This document shows positions 44,053-56,654 of a stretch of DNA of 64,000 nt, in pieces. The position numbers were made by a program, and so were the translations under genes. The stretch's first letter is position 1. Each line of letters begins with the position of its first letter. The DNA comes from Taxillus chinensis (lineage: Eukaryota; Streptophyta; Magnoliopsida; Santalales; Loranthaceae): NCBI GenBank assembly GCA_023512835.1, contig CM042089.1, positions 26,044,440 to 26,108,439 on the forward strand. Direction: 5' to 3'. Under the pieces are notes generated by a model. The model ran no database searches and had not been told where the DNA came from. It saw nothing but the letters and a program-made list of their open reading frames with translations.

Positions 44053-44968
44053 TTTAAGCATAGCAATTCTTTTTTTTTTTCCTATATGGAAAATTTCTAG
44101 TCAGCTAATGGGTATATGATGGGTGGCTTGATAGCTGAGCTCTGACCATGGCGACTCTTTTCGATTGTTGTACCTTGTATGGAGAGTATATGATGGTTCG
44201 GTATTGTAAACCAAATCAATGCTAACGAATGTTTATTTAGATATGCAAAGATCAAAGGTACAAGCACTATAATTTGATGAAGAAAAACTAATATTTTATA
44301 AATTTAGTGAATTTCTCAAAAATATAAACATTCGTTTCATCAAAATATTTGCCTGGCAATGTCTCCCTCCCTGCCGATCCAACTTCCCTTCTCTGCGTCC
44401 GGTGCCTAGTGCCTCCCATCCCCTGTCCAATGCCCCCCCTCCAGTCTCAACTCCTACCACTCGGCGATGCCCCCCCTCTTCCGGTCTAGTGTCCAACCCC
44501 CACTTTGTGTTTGGTCACCCATTTCCCGCTCGGTGATGTGTCCCCCCTCTCTCTCTCCCCCGCTGATCCAGCGCCCAACTCTCAGTCCGCCCACCCATCT
44601 CCCCCGCCTGGCTACGCGTCAACACTCCACCTCCCCTTGCATTGACCCACCTCACCCGAGCTTCGTCTCCCATTCCTTGGCGTCGTCCCCCACCCCATAG
44701 GCTAGGCGTTGTTTCTTTTATGACGACGTGAAGCCGAAGATATTGGGCAGAGAGAAGCGTTGATGATTACTAAATTTGACGAGAGTTACATTTACTGTAG
44801 CTAAAAGTTAAATATTTAGCATTTAATGAATCAAATGTAGATGTATTTTATCAAAAAATCATCAAAAATTTAAATTGCATTGGTCTTTAAAGCCTTTTCC
44901 CTTTCTCATTTCATTTTATTGACTTATTAACTTGAACGTAGGCTAGCTGAAGCAAGTGCAATATGATA
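44053..44968. other. RRN3 3' flank
   Basis: The 3' UTR probably lies in 44053-44300. From about 44350 to 44700 a pyrimidine-rich, GC-rich tract (cccccctctccggtc...) has no convincing reading frame. No gene seen. Confidence 0.45.
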
Positions 44969-44976
44969 AATTAAAG

Positions 44977-45759
44977 TAGGGGTGCTACCCGTCATAGCAG
45001 GGGCGGGGTTTACCTATTACCGTACCCCGCCCCCGCTTAGGCTGGTAAAAATTTTTTAAAACCGTACCCCGCCCCATGTGTAGGCGGGGCGGGGTACCCC
45101 GTTCTATGGCGGGGTAAGCGGGGGAGGCTTCATCCGCCCGCACCCCGCTACCGACTTTTATTGATTTCTCTCTTAAGATAATGTTGCCTTTTAGAGACTC
45201 CACGAAGCAGTTGATAGAAGTAATTCGGTTCCTATCGGAGGCGGAATCAACCTATTACTGCATCCTATCCTCGCTTAGGCAGTAGATTAAATTTTAAGAT
45301 TATATCTCGTTCCATATATAGGCGTGATAGGATATACCGTTCTTTAATGTGTCTGCGAATGAGGTTCGATTTGCCCACATCTTGTTATCACTTTTTATTG
45401 GATCTGTCCATATTAATAATTTTGGCTTAAATCAAATTTCTACATCAATTTTAACCAAAAAATTATTAAAAATAATTTAACTTTACAATAATAAATATTA
45501 TTTAAAAATATCAAAAATCATAAATAATAGTTAAATAATAATATTTAAAATACTATAAAATTATAAATAAATATTATTAAAATTAGGCGGGGCGGGGTAC
45601 CCCGCTACCTATTACCGCTCCCCGTCCCCGCCTGGGGTGGGGTGTCAAGTTTAAAAACCGCACCCCGCTCTTGCTTGGGCGGGGTAACCCGTCCCGCATA
45701 GCGGGGCGGAGCGGATAGTGGGCGGGGTAGCGGGGGCGGATATCCGTTGCCCACCCCTA
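44977..45759. mobile_element. hAT-type MITE with GGCGGGGTACCCCGC repeats
   Basis: Perfect 8-bp duplications aattaaag at 44969-44976 and 45760-45767; ends taggggtgctacccg and cgttgcccacccccta-type are imperfect inverted repeats. 783 bp. Both ends carry iterated, self-complementary ggcggggtaccccgc motifs around an AT-rich centre. No transposase. Confidence 0.85.
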
Positions 45760-46809
45760 AATTAAAGTGTTACGCAAACTGACTTCCAAGTTCATTTAAA
45801 CTTTATAAAGATCAACAGTCCCAGATGACTTAATCATTTTTCAACTGTCTGTTATAGCCTAAAATTTGAGGTGAACATGGAAATCTATAGAGTAACTTCT
45901 GATCTAGTATACTCAGGAATATGACTAGCGCCCGCCAAGCACCTGGTGGCTGTTGCTGAATGTAATCAGTGTTCTTTTTCTTTCTATGTAGTGGATCAAA
46001 ATCCTACCTTAAGTTAGTTTGGACTTTGCATGGATATTTAATTGTTTTTTTCTTATAGATAAGGTAGCCTTGGCAATAAAATTAATAAATAAATAATTAA
46101 ATCTTGAATGAGGACAAAAAGAATCATGAATTTGTGTTTGAAAGACAGGAATATAATGAAGTCTGATTTAAGTGTCCAAAATATTAAAAATACTTTGTTG
46201 AGCTACCTGCCATAAAAATATAAGAAAAATAACCGCCCAATCCTCTATAACACATACACTTAAGGCTACCAATGGATCAAAATGAGGTGTTCACGCTCAT
46301 TTATTTAAGTAAAAATATTTATGCTTCTTTGTTATTGTTTGCAAACAATTCACAAATTTATGTTTACAAACATTGTTAATTAGTGCTTTAGTGGCATTAT
46401 TCAATTTTTTTTATTAGTTTGTTCTTTTATTAAATCAAAAAAGTTTAATACGATTGAATAAATGAATATTTTAATATTTAAATTATAATATTTTGATATT
46501 TTAATATCGTATTGACTATAAATTTTAATTAAAGTAATTAAAGTTTGAATTAATTTTAATATAGTTTTATAAGAATAATAATGTTGCAAAAATTTAATGG
46601 GTATGAATTTTTATAAAATTATCAATTAAGTAAAATCATTTTGCCTTGCACTGTGGGTCCCAAGCTCAGATAAAAAAGGGTTGCAACAGATTATATTTGT
46701 AAAAACATGCCACATCTTTTAATACTATCTATTATATAAGAACAACTTTAGAAGAGTTTCCTACTAAACGACACGTTACATTTTCGAGACCCGTTAACCG
46801 TGATAAATG

Positions 46810-47617
46810 CAGGGGCGGCGCTACGTAGCCCTCAGGGTGTGCAGCTGCACACCCTGAAATTCTTTAATATATATATATATATAATTATTATTATACATTT
46901 ACACGGCTACATGCTTTGACCAAAGGAAAAAAACAAAAACCTAAATAAACAATTAACAAATAACAAAAATACATTAACGCATGGGCCTTATCCACGAAAC
47001 AGCAAAACGCAAAAGCATACCCTAGAGTAGTAGCGCCGCTCTCCGACTCTCTCCAGTCTCCACTCCCGCCAGGCGCCAACAAGGAGGACGGTCGGACGGA
47101 GGATAGAGGACGCCTCCGCTACCACGCGCCGCAGACACGCATGTAGGATCGGCTGGACTGCTGGACCACAGCGCTGCTGCCTGCTTTTGGTTGTTTTGAC
47201 TCTTCTCTCTCTATCTCCGATGCGGCAACGTGGGCCACGCGGTGACGCTCTCCCCTCCTGACCGGTTGACGGACGGCTCAACGGTTTGACCTCGACGCCT
47301 CTTCTAACCTCCGAGCTCCGGCGCAGGCAGTAGACAGACTGCCGGAGGCTCTCTTCTCTTGGACTCTGTCTCCGTAATTAAATCCGATAATTTGGTATTC
47401 GACTCTTTTCTATTTTCAGGCCACAATTTGATTTTAAGTTATATATTTAATTGAGATTAAAATTCAGATCTTGTTAAATTTTTTATTTAAAAAATACATG
47501 AATATTTGACAGTAGCAATGGGTTAGTATTTGATATATTGTAATGTCTTATATTATATTTTAATTTTACAATATAATTTATTGAACACCCTAAATAAATT
47601 TTCTGGAGTCGCCCCTG
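46810..47617. mobile_element. hAT-type non-autonomous element with GC-rich core
   Basis: Perfect 8-bp duplications gataaatg at 46802-46809 and 47618-47625; inverted ends caggggcg. 808 bp. The interior 46980-47345 is GC-rich and gene-like in composition, in contrast to the AT-rich rest; it may be captured host sequence. Confidence 0.88.
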
Positions 47618-48594
47618 GATAAATGGGCAATGATTACTAGATGATTCCCAGAAGCAATGTGCCACATTAATGGGATATGCATCATTCTTGACTATAGCTT
47701 GATCAATGAAGTTATAGACGTTAAACGAAAGAGTGATAATATTGATTAGTATATCAATTACAATCATTTAGTTGATAAACTAATCAATGTTATTAGTGCT
47801 TATGTAACTCAATAGATTTAAATGATGTGAGTAAGCAACAATTTTAGGAGGATTTAAATATAGTTATGCAAGGTATACTTGAGGAGGAAAAGATTTTCAT
47901 TGGAGAGGAGTTTAATAGATGTGTAAAGAATATTTGTAGTGGATTGGAATGCGATTGTTTTTGAATACCAAAATTGGAAACCATTACCAAACAAAAAAAT
48001 AGATATGTTTTTTATATTTAAATACAAAAACTGTATTTGAATACAACAATCAAATATAACCTTAATTATGAGAAATTTTATTTTCTTCACATGAAAGATT
48101 ATATGTATTAATTTGAATTGAATAAACTAGAAGAGACATTTTTAAAAAGTAGTGATATTATAATTTATGTAATTTTTAAAAATATTTTTAAATTTTAAAA
48201 ATAACTGCATAATTGAAAAATCAATAAAAATTAGAATAATCTTAATTAGGTAATTTTTTCTAAAAAACTAAAAATTGGGAACAAAATGGAGTACCGAATA
48301 GAATTGGAATCACCAAATTGAATATACATACGTATGTACATACTCTTCTTCTACGCCATTGTATTATGCTAGATAGCATAATACGTATGTACACACATAT
48401 GTATTAAAGTTTGTTTAGCTTTGGAATATATATATATATATATTTCCCAAAAACAACGGGGAAACGACAATACTATACATGTTATCAGAGCTGGTAGTCA
48501 TTTATATCCAATGTTTGTCATAGAGGTGCAGTATATCAACAATATATATTTACTTTTACCAATAGTTGTTGGTATATATATAGGATGTCATATG

Positions 48595-48780
48595 TAGGCA
48601 TGTCAATGGGTCGGGTCCATCCCAGATACTCTTTGACCTGAACTCGACTTGAAATTTCATAGCCTGCCCCGAACCCGACCTACTAGTTTGGGCACTTCAG
48701 GTCGGATTGGGATAAAAATTTTAACTTAGTTTTATTGAAAAATACCATGTTGGGCGGGTCAGGTAAAATTGCCACCCTTA
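48595..48780. mobile_element. Short hAT-type MITE
   Basis: Perfect 8-bp duplications gtcatatg at 48587-48594 and 48781-48788. Ends taggcatgtcaat and attgccaccctta are imperfectly inverted. 186 bp, rich in gggtcgggt-type repeats. Confidence 0.82.
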
Positions 48781-48789
48781 GTCATATGG

Positions 48790-49144
48790 AACAATGGGCG
48801 TTGAATATACCGATAAGTGTGTAGAGATATAAATCAATACATTTTGTCATCAATGGTCCACATAATTATTTAGTGGATATAACATCATTTACCAAAATAG
48901 TCTAGTTTGGGTTCTACCAGAACTTATTATTACTTTTCATGCCACACTATATATATTATATTTTCTTATGTTATATATATAACACAAGACTTTGAATGGG
49001 TGACAGGCTCTGATACAAACTTGGCTATGATATTAGTGGAAAAATATTAATATCAATTTTTAATTATTAGTACGTAGCGTTATTTCACTAGAGGTTTTCA
49101 CACTGGATGTTATTGATTTTCAACTGATATATTAATATCTTTTT

Positions 49145-49175
<31 letters not shown>

Positions 49176-50859
49176 TTTAACATAAATGTAAACTAATAGG
49201 ACAAACAACAATAATAGCAAAAGATTTTACCAAAATAGGAAAGTGATGTAAAGTAATAGTAAATTAATAATGACAAAGCACAATAATGGTCTATGAGGCT
49301 CACACAAAAAAAGAGGAGAGAAGATATATATATATATATTAAAATACTTTATCTATATGTGTATATATATAAAATCACCACGACATAAATCATGTAGGTT
49401 TCTAAACCTATATTGGTAAAGGCCATATTGGATTTAGATCCCGCATTGGTTTAAGTATGAGATCTTAAATATATATAACATATATATAATATATATATAT
49501 TATACTAGAAGAGGAGGGAGAATAGATCACACACACAAGAGGGATCAAGAGGGGAGAAGAGAAAAGATAAGAAAAGAATAATTTATTTTATTAATAAAAT
49601 TTGGAATATTGTACAAACCTTTGATACAAACCTTTAGAACTATGGAACTGAAATTACAACTTCAGAGTTTTAAGCAAGTATCCTTTGATAATCTTAAACT
49701 AAATTTGGAAGAAGAAAGAAGAGGGAGAAAAGCTCGGTAGAGAAGCTTTGTATGTAAAGAGGAGCTCTTAGGAGGAGAGGGAGAGAGGGAGAGAGTGTTT
49801 GCTTGGAGAGGCAAAGCTTGGTGAGGCTAAAGCTTATAGAGGAAGGAGGGAGTCTCCTTATATAAGCACGGGAGGAGGCTTCCAACACACTAAAATTTGG
49901 AATTCGACTCTTTTTTTTTTTTTTGAAATATCACATGAGCTATGAACAGTGAAATGAAACCTTAGACTTGAGTCTTCACATCTTGGGTTGTCGGGTATGG
50001 TTCTAATAAGACGGACCATAAAACTGTGGGTTTTCCTTTGATTTGGGCTTTGGGCATTCATTTATTTAATTTGGGCCTTAAGGCAATGTTACACATGAAC
50101 TTTGAATCGTGTTTGGATGGGCCACTGAGCATGGGCCTAAAATTAGTACGGGCTTTGGATTGTTGGGAATATGCCAGTATGATATGGGCTTTGAGCTTGG
50201 ATGGGTCACTGGAATGGGTCTGAATTGAATATGAGTTTTGTATTTGATTTTTCTTTGGAAATAGGCGCTGGGAGTGGGCCTTTGTTGCAATTGAGCTTTT
50301 GTTGGAGGTCATTAGGAGTGGGCCTATATTGGAAGTTTCACAAACCCATAGTGATCAACGGATTTGATGAAGACCTGTTAGGTGCCATTTGCATCTAATG
50401 AGGTGTAGTCATTCTGACCGACTACACACGGATTTGCACAAAGTGCTTTATTAGGTTTTTCACAAACCCACAACAATCAACGGATTTGATTAAGGCCCAT
50501 TAAGTGCTGTTTGCATCTAATGAGGTGTAGTCATTCTGATGGACTACACAGGGTTGGAATTTGTTTTGGGTGGAGGTGATAGTGCCAGAGAGGTGAAAAG
50601 TGTGTTTGTCACACATACACTCCAAATAAAATTTAAACTAAGTATAGCTAGTCTAAATAAAATTTAAACTAAGTAATGTAATCAAAACGATCTATCAGAG
50701 GACTTATAAAATTCAATTAAACCTATTTAGTTACTTGTTTAACAAAAACTAATAAGAAAAAAATAAATATAAAATTAGGAAATTTTTGATTGAATTTAAA
50801 CTAATCAAAGAAAATCTTTTTAACTAAGAAATTCAATTAATCAAAGATGTAACCGGTTT
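48790..50859. other. Intergenic AT-rich region with a short tandem duplication
   Basis: No gene seen. AT microsatellites lie near 49325-49375 and 49470-49500. A 121-bp tandem duplication occupies about 50337-50457 and 50458-50560 (shared: tttcacaaaccca, atcaacggatttgat, gcatctaatgaggtgtagtc). The string ggctctgataca at 49007 and gttatcagagctgg at 48480 resemble tRNA-iMet primer sites but no LTRs could be paired with them. Confidence 0.5.
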
Positions 50860-51224
50860 AACTTTGTCATCACCGGTTTTCATCCGGGCCCATTTGGGGT
50901 AGGCTAAACTAAACCAATGGTGAGAAATTTAGAGTCGCCACCAACTGTTTTTGTGGTACAGTTGGATACCTTATACTTTGAGTAGTTTAAAGTGTGGTCT
51001 GCATTATCATAAAAGGGTTCGAGAGTTGGTTACGTGTTGGGAAGGATTAGCACCCCTACAGTGCCCTTTCGGTATCTATTTTCGGAGGAGAAGGTTTTCT
51101 ATTTGTTTCTACTGCTGTGATTGGGTTGCTTTTCCTAGAAAGTCTATGTTTTTTATTTAGCTAAGTTATTTGCTAAAGTTGTGGTTAAAATTGATTCACC
51201 CTAAATTTTAAAGGGAATCATAAA

Positions 51225-51410
51225 AGTTTTGGTTTTTTGTTTTTGTTTTTTTTGAAGTGGAAAATGAAATCCTAAGACTTTTTTGTTTTTGTTTTTTTGT
51301 TTTGTTTTTGTTTTGTTTTTTTTTTTTGTAAAAAAAATGTTTTGTTTTAGTAACATTTTTTTGTTTTTGTTTTGTTTTGTTTTGTTTTTTTGAAAACTTT
51401 CCCTTTTGTT
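51225..51410. repeat. T-rich low-complexity tract in the solo LTR
   Basis: Runs of ttttgtttttgtttt; the related LTR has the complementary A-rich tract at 62335-62410 and 62525-62635. Open frames within it are compositional artefacts. Confidence 0.85.
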
Positions 51411-52559
51411 TTGTTTTGAAAACTCAAAAACACATATGTTACAAATGCACATCAAAGTAATGAACACATACATTAAAATAAACTTGGAGTGTGTGATTAT
51501 GACATTCACAAATAAATAAAAATAAAGTCACACTCTTTTTCTTTTTTTCTTTTCATCTCTTTTTTTTTTGCTCTTTTTTTTAGTTTTTTTTAGTTTTTTT
51601 TTAGTTTTTTTATATTACAACATATACATATACAACATAGATCAATGACATAAGAAAAGAAAAATATAAGGGAAATACAACATATGCCAACAAAATAAAA
51701 AAAACAGGAAATTTGAAGGATTACATCAAGTATAAGCTAAAAAGTAATAAATGCAGAATCGACTTTGGGGCTTCAATGCCGGACTTCCGTTTGAATCCCT
51801 GTCCGCACTGATCGTTGCTTCCTTGAATTACCAAAGCACCAAATTCCGATAGCGCAAATGATGAAAATTAGCTAGGATGTTGATTTGGAGATTGCAATGG
51901 TGTGTGGAGTCGAGAGGGAAAGAACCCGCAAGAGTGAAAGAGAGAGTTTGTGGGACTTTTTTCTGTTTTGAGAAAAGACACTTCGTAAGGGAAAAAAAGG
52001 ATGTATCGAACAAAAAGCTTTTTAATTGTTTTTCTTTTGCTGAAAAAAAAAAGAGCTGGAATGAGATATTCGAGAAAGAGGAGTTTGAAAGAGGGGTGGA
52101 AAAGAGAGACTGGATTTTCCTGGGTTCACACACTTTGTTTTTTTTTTTTTGGAAAACAAGACTAAGAAAGAGAAACTAGGCATTCCTCTGGGCGTAAGCT
52201 CTGGGCGTAAGTTTCTGGGCAAAGGGAAAAAGCTTGGGCGTTTTTGGGCGTGAAGACTCTCCCTTTTCACGTAGATAGACGACTTGATTTAAAGGGGTTG
52301 GCTCAATTTGGATGGACCGTCATTATTATGCATTTATTGCTCTATTATGAATGCCAGCAATTTTAATTGCAAGATTCTGGCTTTTGTCTAGTGGTTGGAC
52401 GACCTGTGCGTAAAATGCGACAACTTGTGATTGCTTTTTCGTTCTTTTGTGAGCACATGCGTCTGACAAGCGTTGAAAAGCATCTCTGACAATTGCCAGC
52501 TAATAAAAATGCATCTCGTGACTACACAGGAAAGAGCTTGCGGAAAATAAGGCCAAATA

Positions 52560-53560
52560 GTGAAAGTCCAAGGTCAAAGGGTCGAAGTGTCGGTAGGTCG
52601 AAGGTCAACGGTCAACGAGTCGAAGGTCAAAGGTCAACGGTCAACGAGTCCAAGGTCGAAGGTCAATAGTTGAAGGCTAAGGGTCGAAGGGTCTAGGTCG
52701 GAACCAAGGGTTGAAGTCAAGGATCGTAGGTCAGCCTCGAAGATCTGCTAGTCGAAGGTTCGTAGGTCACAGGTCGAAGGTCGGTGGGTCGAAGATCAAC
52801 AGTCAACGGGTCAAAGGTCAACGGTCAACGGGTCAAAGGTCAACGGTTGAAGGCTAAGGGTCAAAGGGTGTAGTCGGAACCAAGGGTCGAAGTCAAGGAT
52901 CAAAGGTCAGCCTCGAAGAGTCAAGGGTCGAAGGTCAAGGGTCGAAGGTAGATCCTCGAAGATCCGCGGGTTTGAAGGATCGAAGGTCGAGGGTCAAAGT
53001 CAACGGTTGAAGGTCAATCCTCGAAGACTCAAAGGCTTCCTTGGTCGAAGACAGGCTTCGAAGCTTCGAGTCTAGTTTTTTTTTAACTTTTAATTACCCT
53101 TTTAGCCCCACCTAAAATGCCAAAACGGACGACCTTTTGAAGATTGTTTGGGAAGACCCGTATTTGTCTAAATAGACGTTTTAGAGAATTTCGCATAATC
53201 ACTTTTTCGGGTAGTTTGACCGTCAGCCTCGAAGATCCGCTGGTCGAAGGTTCATAGGTCACGAATCGAAGGTCGGCGGGTTGAAGGTCAACGGTCAACG
53301 GGTCGAAGGTCAACGGTTGAAGGCTAAGGGTCGAAAGGTCTAGTCGGAACCAAGGGTCGAAGTCAAGGATCAAAGGTCACCCTCGAAGAGTCGAGGGTCG
53401 AAGGTCAAGGGTCGAAGGTCAGAGTTAAGGGTCGAAGGTAGATCCTCGAAGATCCGCGGGTTTGAAGGATCGAAGGTCAAGGGTCAAAGTTAACGGTCGA
53501 AGGTCAATCCTCGAAGACTCGAAGGCTTCCTTGGTCGAAGACAAGATGCATTTGAAGGTC
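52560..53560. repeat. GGTCGAAGGTCAA minisatellite in the solo LTR, in two larger tandem copies
   Basis: Irregular units of about 10-14 bases (ggtcgaaggtca, acggtcaacgggtc). They are embedded in a larger tandem duplication: about 52729-53221 and 53226-53790 share the array plus the flank gcttcgagtctagttttttt...cgcataatcac. Confidence 0.88.
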
Positions 53561-53567
53561 AAGTCGA

Positions 53568-53631
53568 GGGGGGGGGGGGGGGCGGGCGGCGCCGCGGCGG
53601 GGGGCGGCGTGGGGGGGGGGGAGCGAGCTTC
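53568..53631. other. Extreme G/C-rich tract inside the minisatellite
   Basis: About 64 bases almost purely G with GCGGCGCC-type interruptions, sitting where the sister copy has gacaggcttcgaag. It could be a real G-quadruplex-forming insert or an assembly/sequencing artefact. Confidence 0.8.
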
Positions 53632-54113
53632 GAGTCTAGTTTTTTTTTTTAACTTTTAATTACCCTTTTAGCCCCACCTAAAATGCCAAAACAGATGACC
53701 TTTTGAAGATTGTTTGGGAAGACCCGTATTTGTCTAAATAGACGTTTTAGAGAATTTTGCATAATCACTTTTCTAGGTAGTTTGACCAGGGGCATTGACT
53801 GTCTTTTGACAAGTTTGACTTTTTCCAACGAAAATTATTTTGGCTATAACTTCTTCGTTTTTCATCGGAATTGAGCTCGGTTAAGTGCGTTATTCTCCAA
53901 ATTTCATCTTCTATCCCCTGGTATTGGTCTTGGGGTACTTCAGGGACTTGTAGCAAAGGTTATCCATTTTGGGCTTCCCCGTTCGTGTAAGTGTATCCAT
54001 CTTGTGCAAATTTATGGACCTGTTCAACATGGTATATGGCATGGGCAGAATGGTATATATAAAAACATGAGGTTAGTATGTCCAACCCGGACAAAATGGT
54101 GTCCAACAAACTT

Positions 54114-54745
54114 CACACTTGAAAATATTGTTTATTACTATTCCAAGAGATAAATTAGATAAATTATGGCCTCATAATTTAACTGCATCAGGATATCATG
54201 AATACAATTAAATTATAAATTTATTCCAACTAGAATAATTATGAATTACTTTTCAAAAGACTGCCCCATTCCCTACGAAACAAATCTTTTCACTCAAATA
54301 AAATATTAATCCACAATGAATTATTAAATCAACACTCAACTGAGATATTAAATTAATAAATTAAAGAGATAGAGAATTAAATCATAGCACATAAAATGCC
54401 AAATTAAATATTAAAACATGGATTCAAAATAGACATCCAAAGTGCTACGCTAAACCAATTATAAAATACTTATCCCTCTATGGGTTGAAAAATGACAAAT
54501 TTGTTCGGAAATTTAGAACAACAAACATAAAATAGAATCAAGAAAAATAGGCTATGGAGAATTAAATATTCAGTCTTGAACTCGATTCGGATCTTCAATA
54601 CTCGGTGTACTATCTCTCTCCAATTCCCTCTATTATTGCAATGAACTTTGGCTTGAGACTGTTGTGCGAAGGTTGGACGTGATGAAAGCTACGTTGGAAC
54701 AGTGCTGGGCTACAATAAAGGTGGCATAGCCAGTGTGCGCGATAT
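54114..54745. other. AT-rich spacer between two solo LTRs
   Basis: No gene, LTR pair or terminal repeat recognised. Confidence 0.4.
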
Positions 54746-54750
54746 ATGTG

Positions 54751-56330
54751 TGTCACGCCCCAAATTTTTCAACACTGAGAAACCGGTTAATGATGTCCCA
54801 TGCCTCGCACCCAGGAGGATGAGGGGTTAGTGAATGGTCACCTAATAGGGCTCCCACAAGGGTGTTGCCCAAAACCTGCTACAATCTCATACATGACATG
54901 CACAAACCATACAAGAAAAACCACTCATGTAATAAAACTGTCACATAATAAATAGGGTCACCAGCCCCAAAACACAGTGTCTTTAATAAATACATCAATA
55001 TCAAGTAAATATATGAGTCTTAGTCTCATCAATTACAATGTATCAAATAAATGAGAAATCAAATACATATGCTTCCATAGCGGTGAAATCTCCTAACGTT
55101 TGCTAGGTCCTGCAGAAAAGACATTAAAGGTGGGTGAGCAAACTATAGCTCAGTATGGGTTATGCCTCCCTGGACCAACCCAACATCTCCTCCACAATAT
55201 GCACAATGTGAATGTGTGTGCTATGCAGTGTAGTTAAAATAATAAATAACAGTACACGTGGTTCCCTCAATGGAACCTCAATACTCGGGTCCATTCTTGG
55301 ACCGTCCCCTCCATGGGACCTCAATAACTTATGTCCATCCCATGGATTGTTCCCTCAATGGAACTTTAATATCTTATGTCCAATCCAGGACTATCATCTT
55401 AATGGGACCTAAATAACTCATGTCCATCCCATGGATTGTTCCCTCATTGGAACCTCAATTTCACATATTCAAGCAAAACAGCACAATACACAAGCACCTC
55501 ATCACACATCACTCTTACAGAATAACAATTCTCACATATTCACCCCAAAAACACAATATATCTCAATACTCAATATAATTTCCCACAACATCTCCGTTTC
55601 ATAAACATATATTACAACACAATGTACAGACATATATATATATATATATAATTATATCTCGATGTCGCAATCACAATACAATCTCCCTAAAACAATGAGA
55701 TCAAACAGAGTTTGAAATTCAATATTTTAACTTTTCACACTCATAGGAATGGACTCTAGAAGACAAAACCACTTACCTCCGCTGGAAAAAAAAATTGGAA
55801 GCTTGCATTTTACGTTCTTGACCCAAGGATTCAATTTTCACCTTCTACACCACGTTCTCTCTCTCCCCTCCAAAAGTGCGATGGCGGCTAGGGTTATATA
55901 TATATAACAAAAAAGACACGCTACACTAGGCCGACGTGGCCCAGAACATGCGTATATATATATATATATGTATAACAAAGAAGACACGCTACACTAGGTT
56001 GACGTGGCCCAGAACACGCGTCAACCTCCGCTACCCTGGATCACTGACGCTGCGGATCAATCCGGGCTAGCAATGCTACGGATTACTCTAGACTACTAAG
56101 GTTTGCTCCGTGCTAAGGGATCACTTGGATCCTTACTCATGCTCCAGATTTGACCACGATGATTCGGATTTGACCATGATGATCCGGATTTAACCATGAT
56201 GATACGGATTTGACCATGATCCTCCTTTGCTCACTCTAACATACTATAAAAACACATAAAAACCAAAATTTTAGTACCATAAGGCACTTCCCAACCTCTA
56301 ACTCTCTAAACTAGGACACAGGTCCTCACA
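54751..56330 (-). mobile_element. Solo LTR of chromovirus type (element E)
   Basis: 1580 bp with perfect 5-bp duplications atgtg (54746-54750 and 56331-56335). The + strand begins TGTCACGCCCCAAAT and ends GGTCCTCACA, the same end style as LTRs of B and C. Internal repeats: four ~60-bp 'ccctcaatggaacctcaata' units (55259-55450), a ~70-bp tandem duplication around 55903-56020, and 'atttgaccatgatgat' units (56145-56222). Confidence 0.9.
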
Positions 56331-56654
56331 ATGTGCTTAGTTTTATTCCCCAGGGGTGTCCTGTCTCGGTGCATATGGGACGACTTATTAATACATGGCA
56401 CAGTGCATGGTTAGGGAGGTTTGGTAGGTGGGCCGTACAGTTGGTGGGTTGAATGGCGTTAGGTGCTTAATTTTTATGCACCCATGAGCTTCCATTTTTT
56501 AAAAGGAAACTAAAGAATTTATTTCCATTAATGACTCCATGATATCTTATTCTCGGCCCCACTTTATCCCACCTATCTTCATTCCATGCAATCTCCTACA
56601 ATTTAGCCTCAATTCCATAAAAACATGGGCCCAGTAATTCAATGTGTACAAAAT

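Larger units (their letters stand above)
50865..54108 (-). mobile_element. Solo LTR of a Tat/Ogre-like Ty3/gypsy element
   Basis: 3244 bp with perfect 5-bp duplications aactt (50860-50864 and 54109-54113). On minus it begins TGTTGGACACCATTTTGTCC and ends ACCGGTGATGACA. It is homologous, in opposite orientation, to the LTR at 60896-63019. No internal region is attached, so it is a recombination product. Much of its extra length is the minisatellite at 52560-53560. Confidence 0.92.

Noticed and set aside
48480..49020. tRNA-iMet primer-like strings at 48480 and 49007 as evidence of another LTR element
   Set aside because: No matching LTR ends, polypurine tract or coding remnants could be paired with them.
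51201..51509. 102-codon Lys/Asn-rich minus-strand frame
   Set aside because: A product of the T-rich low-complexity tract in the solo LTR.
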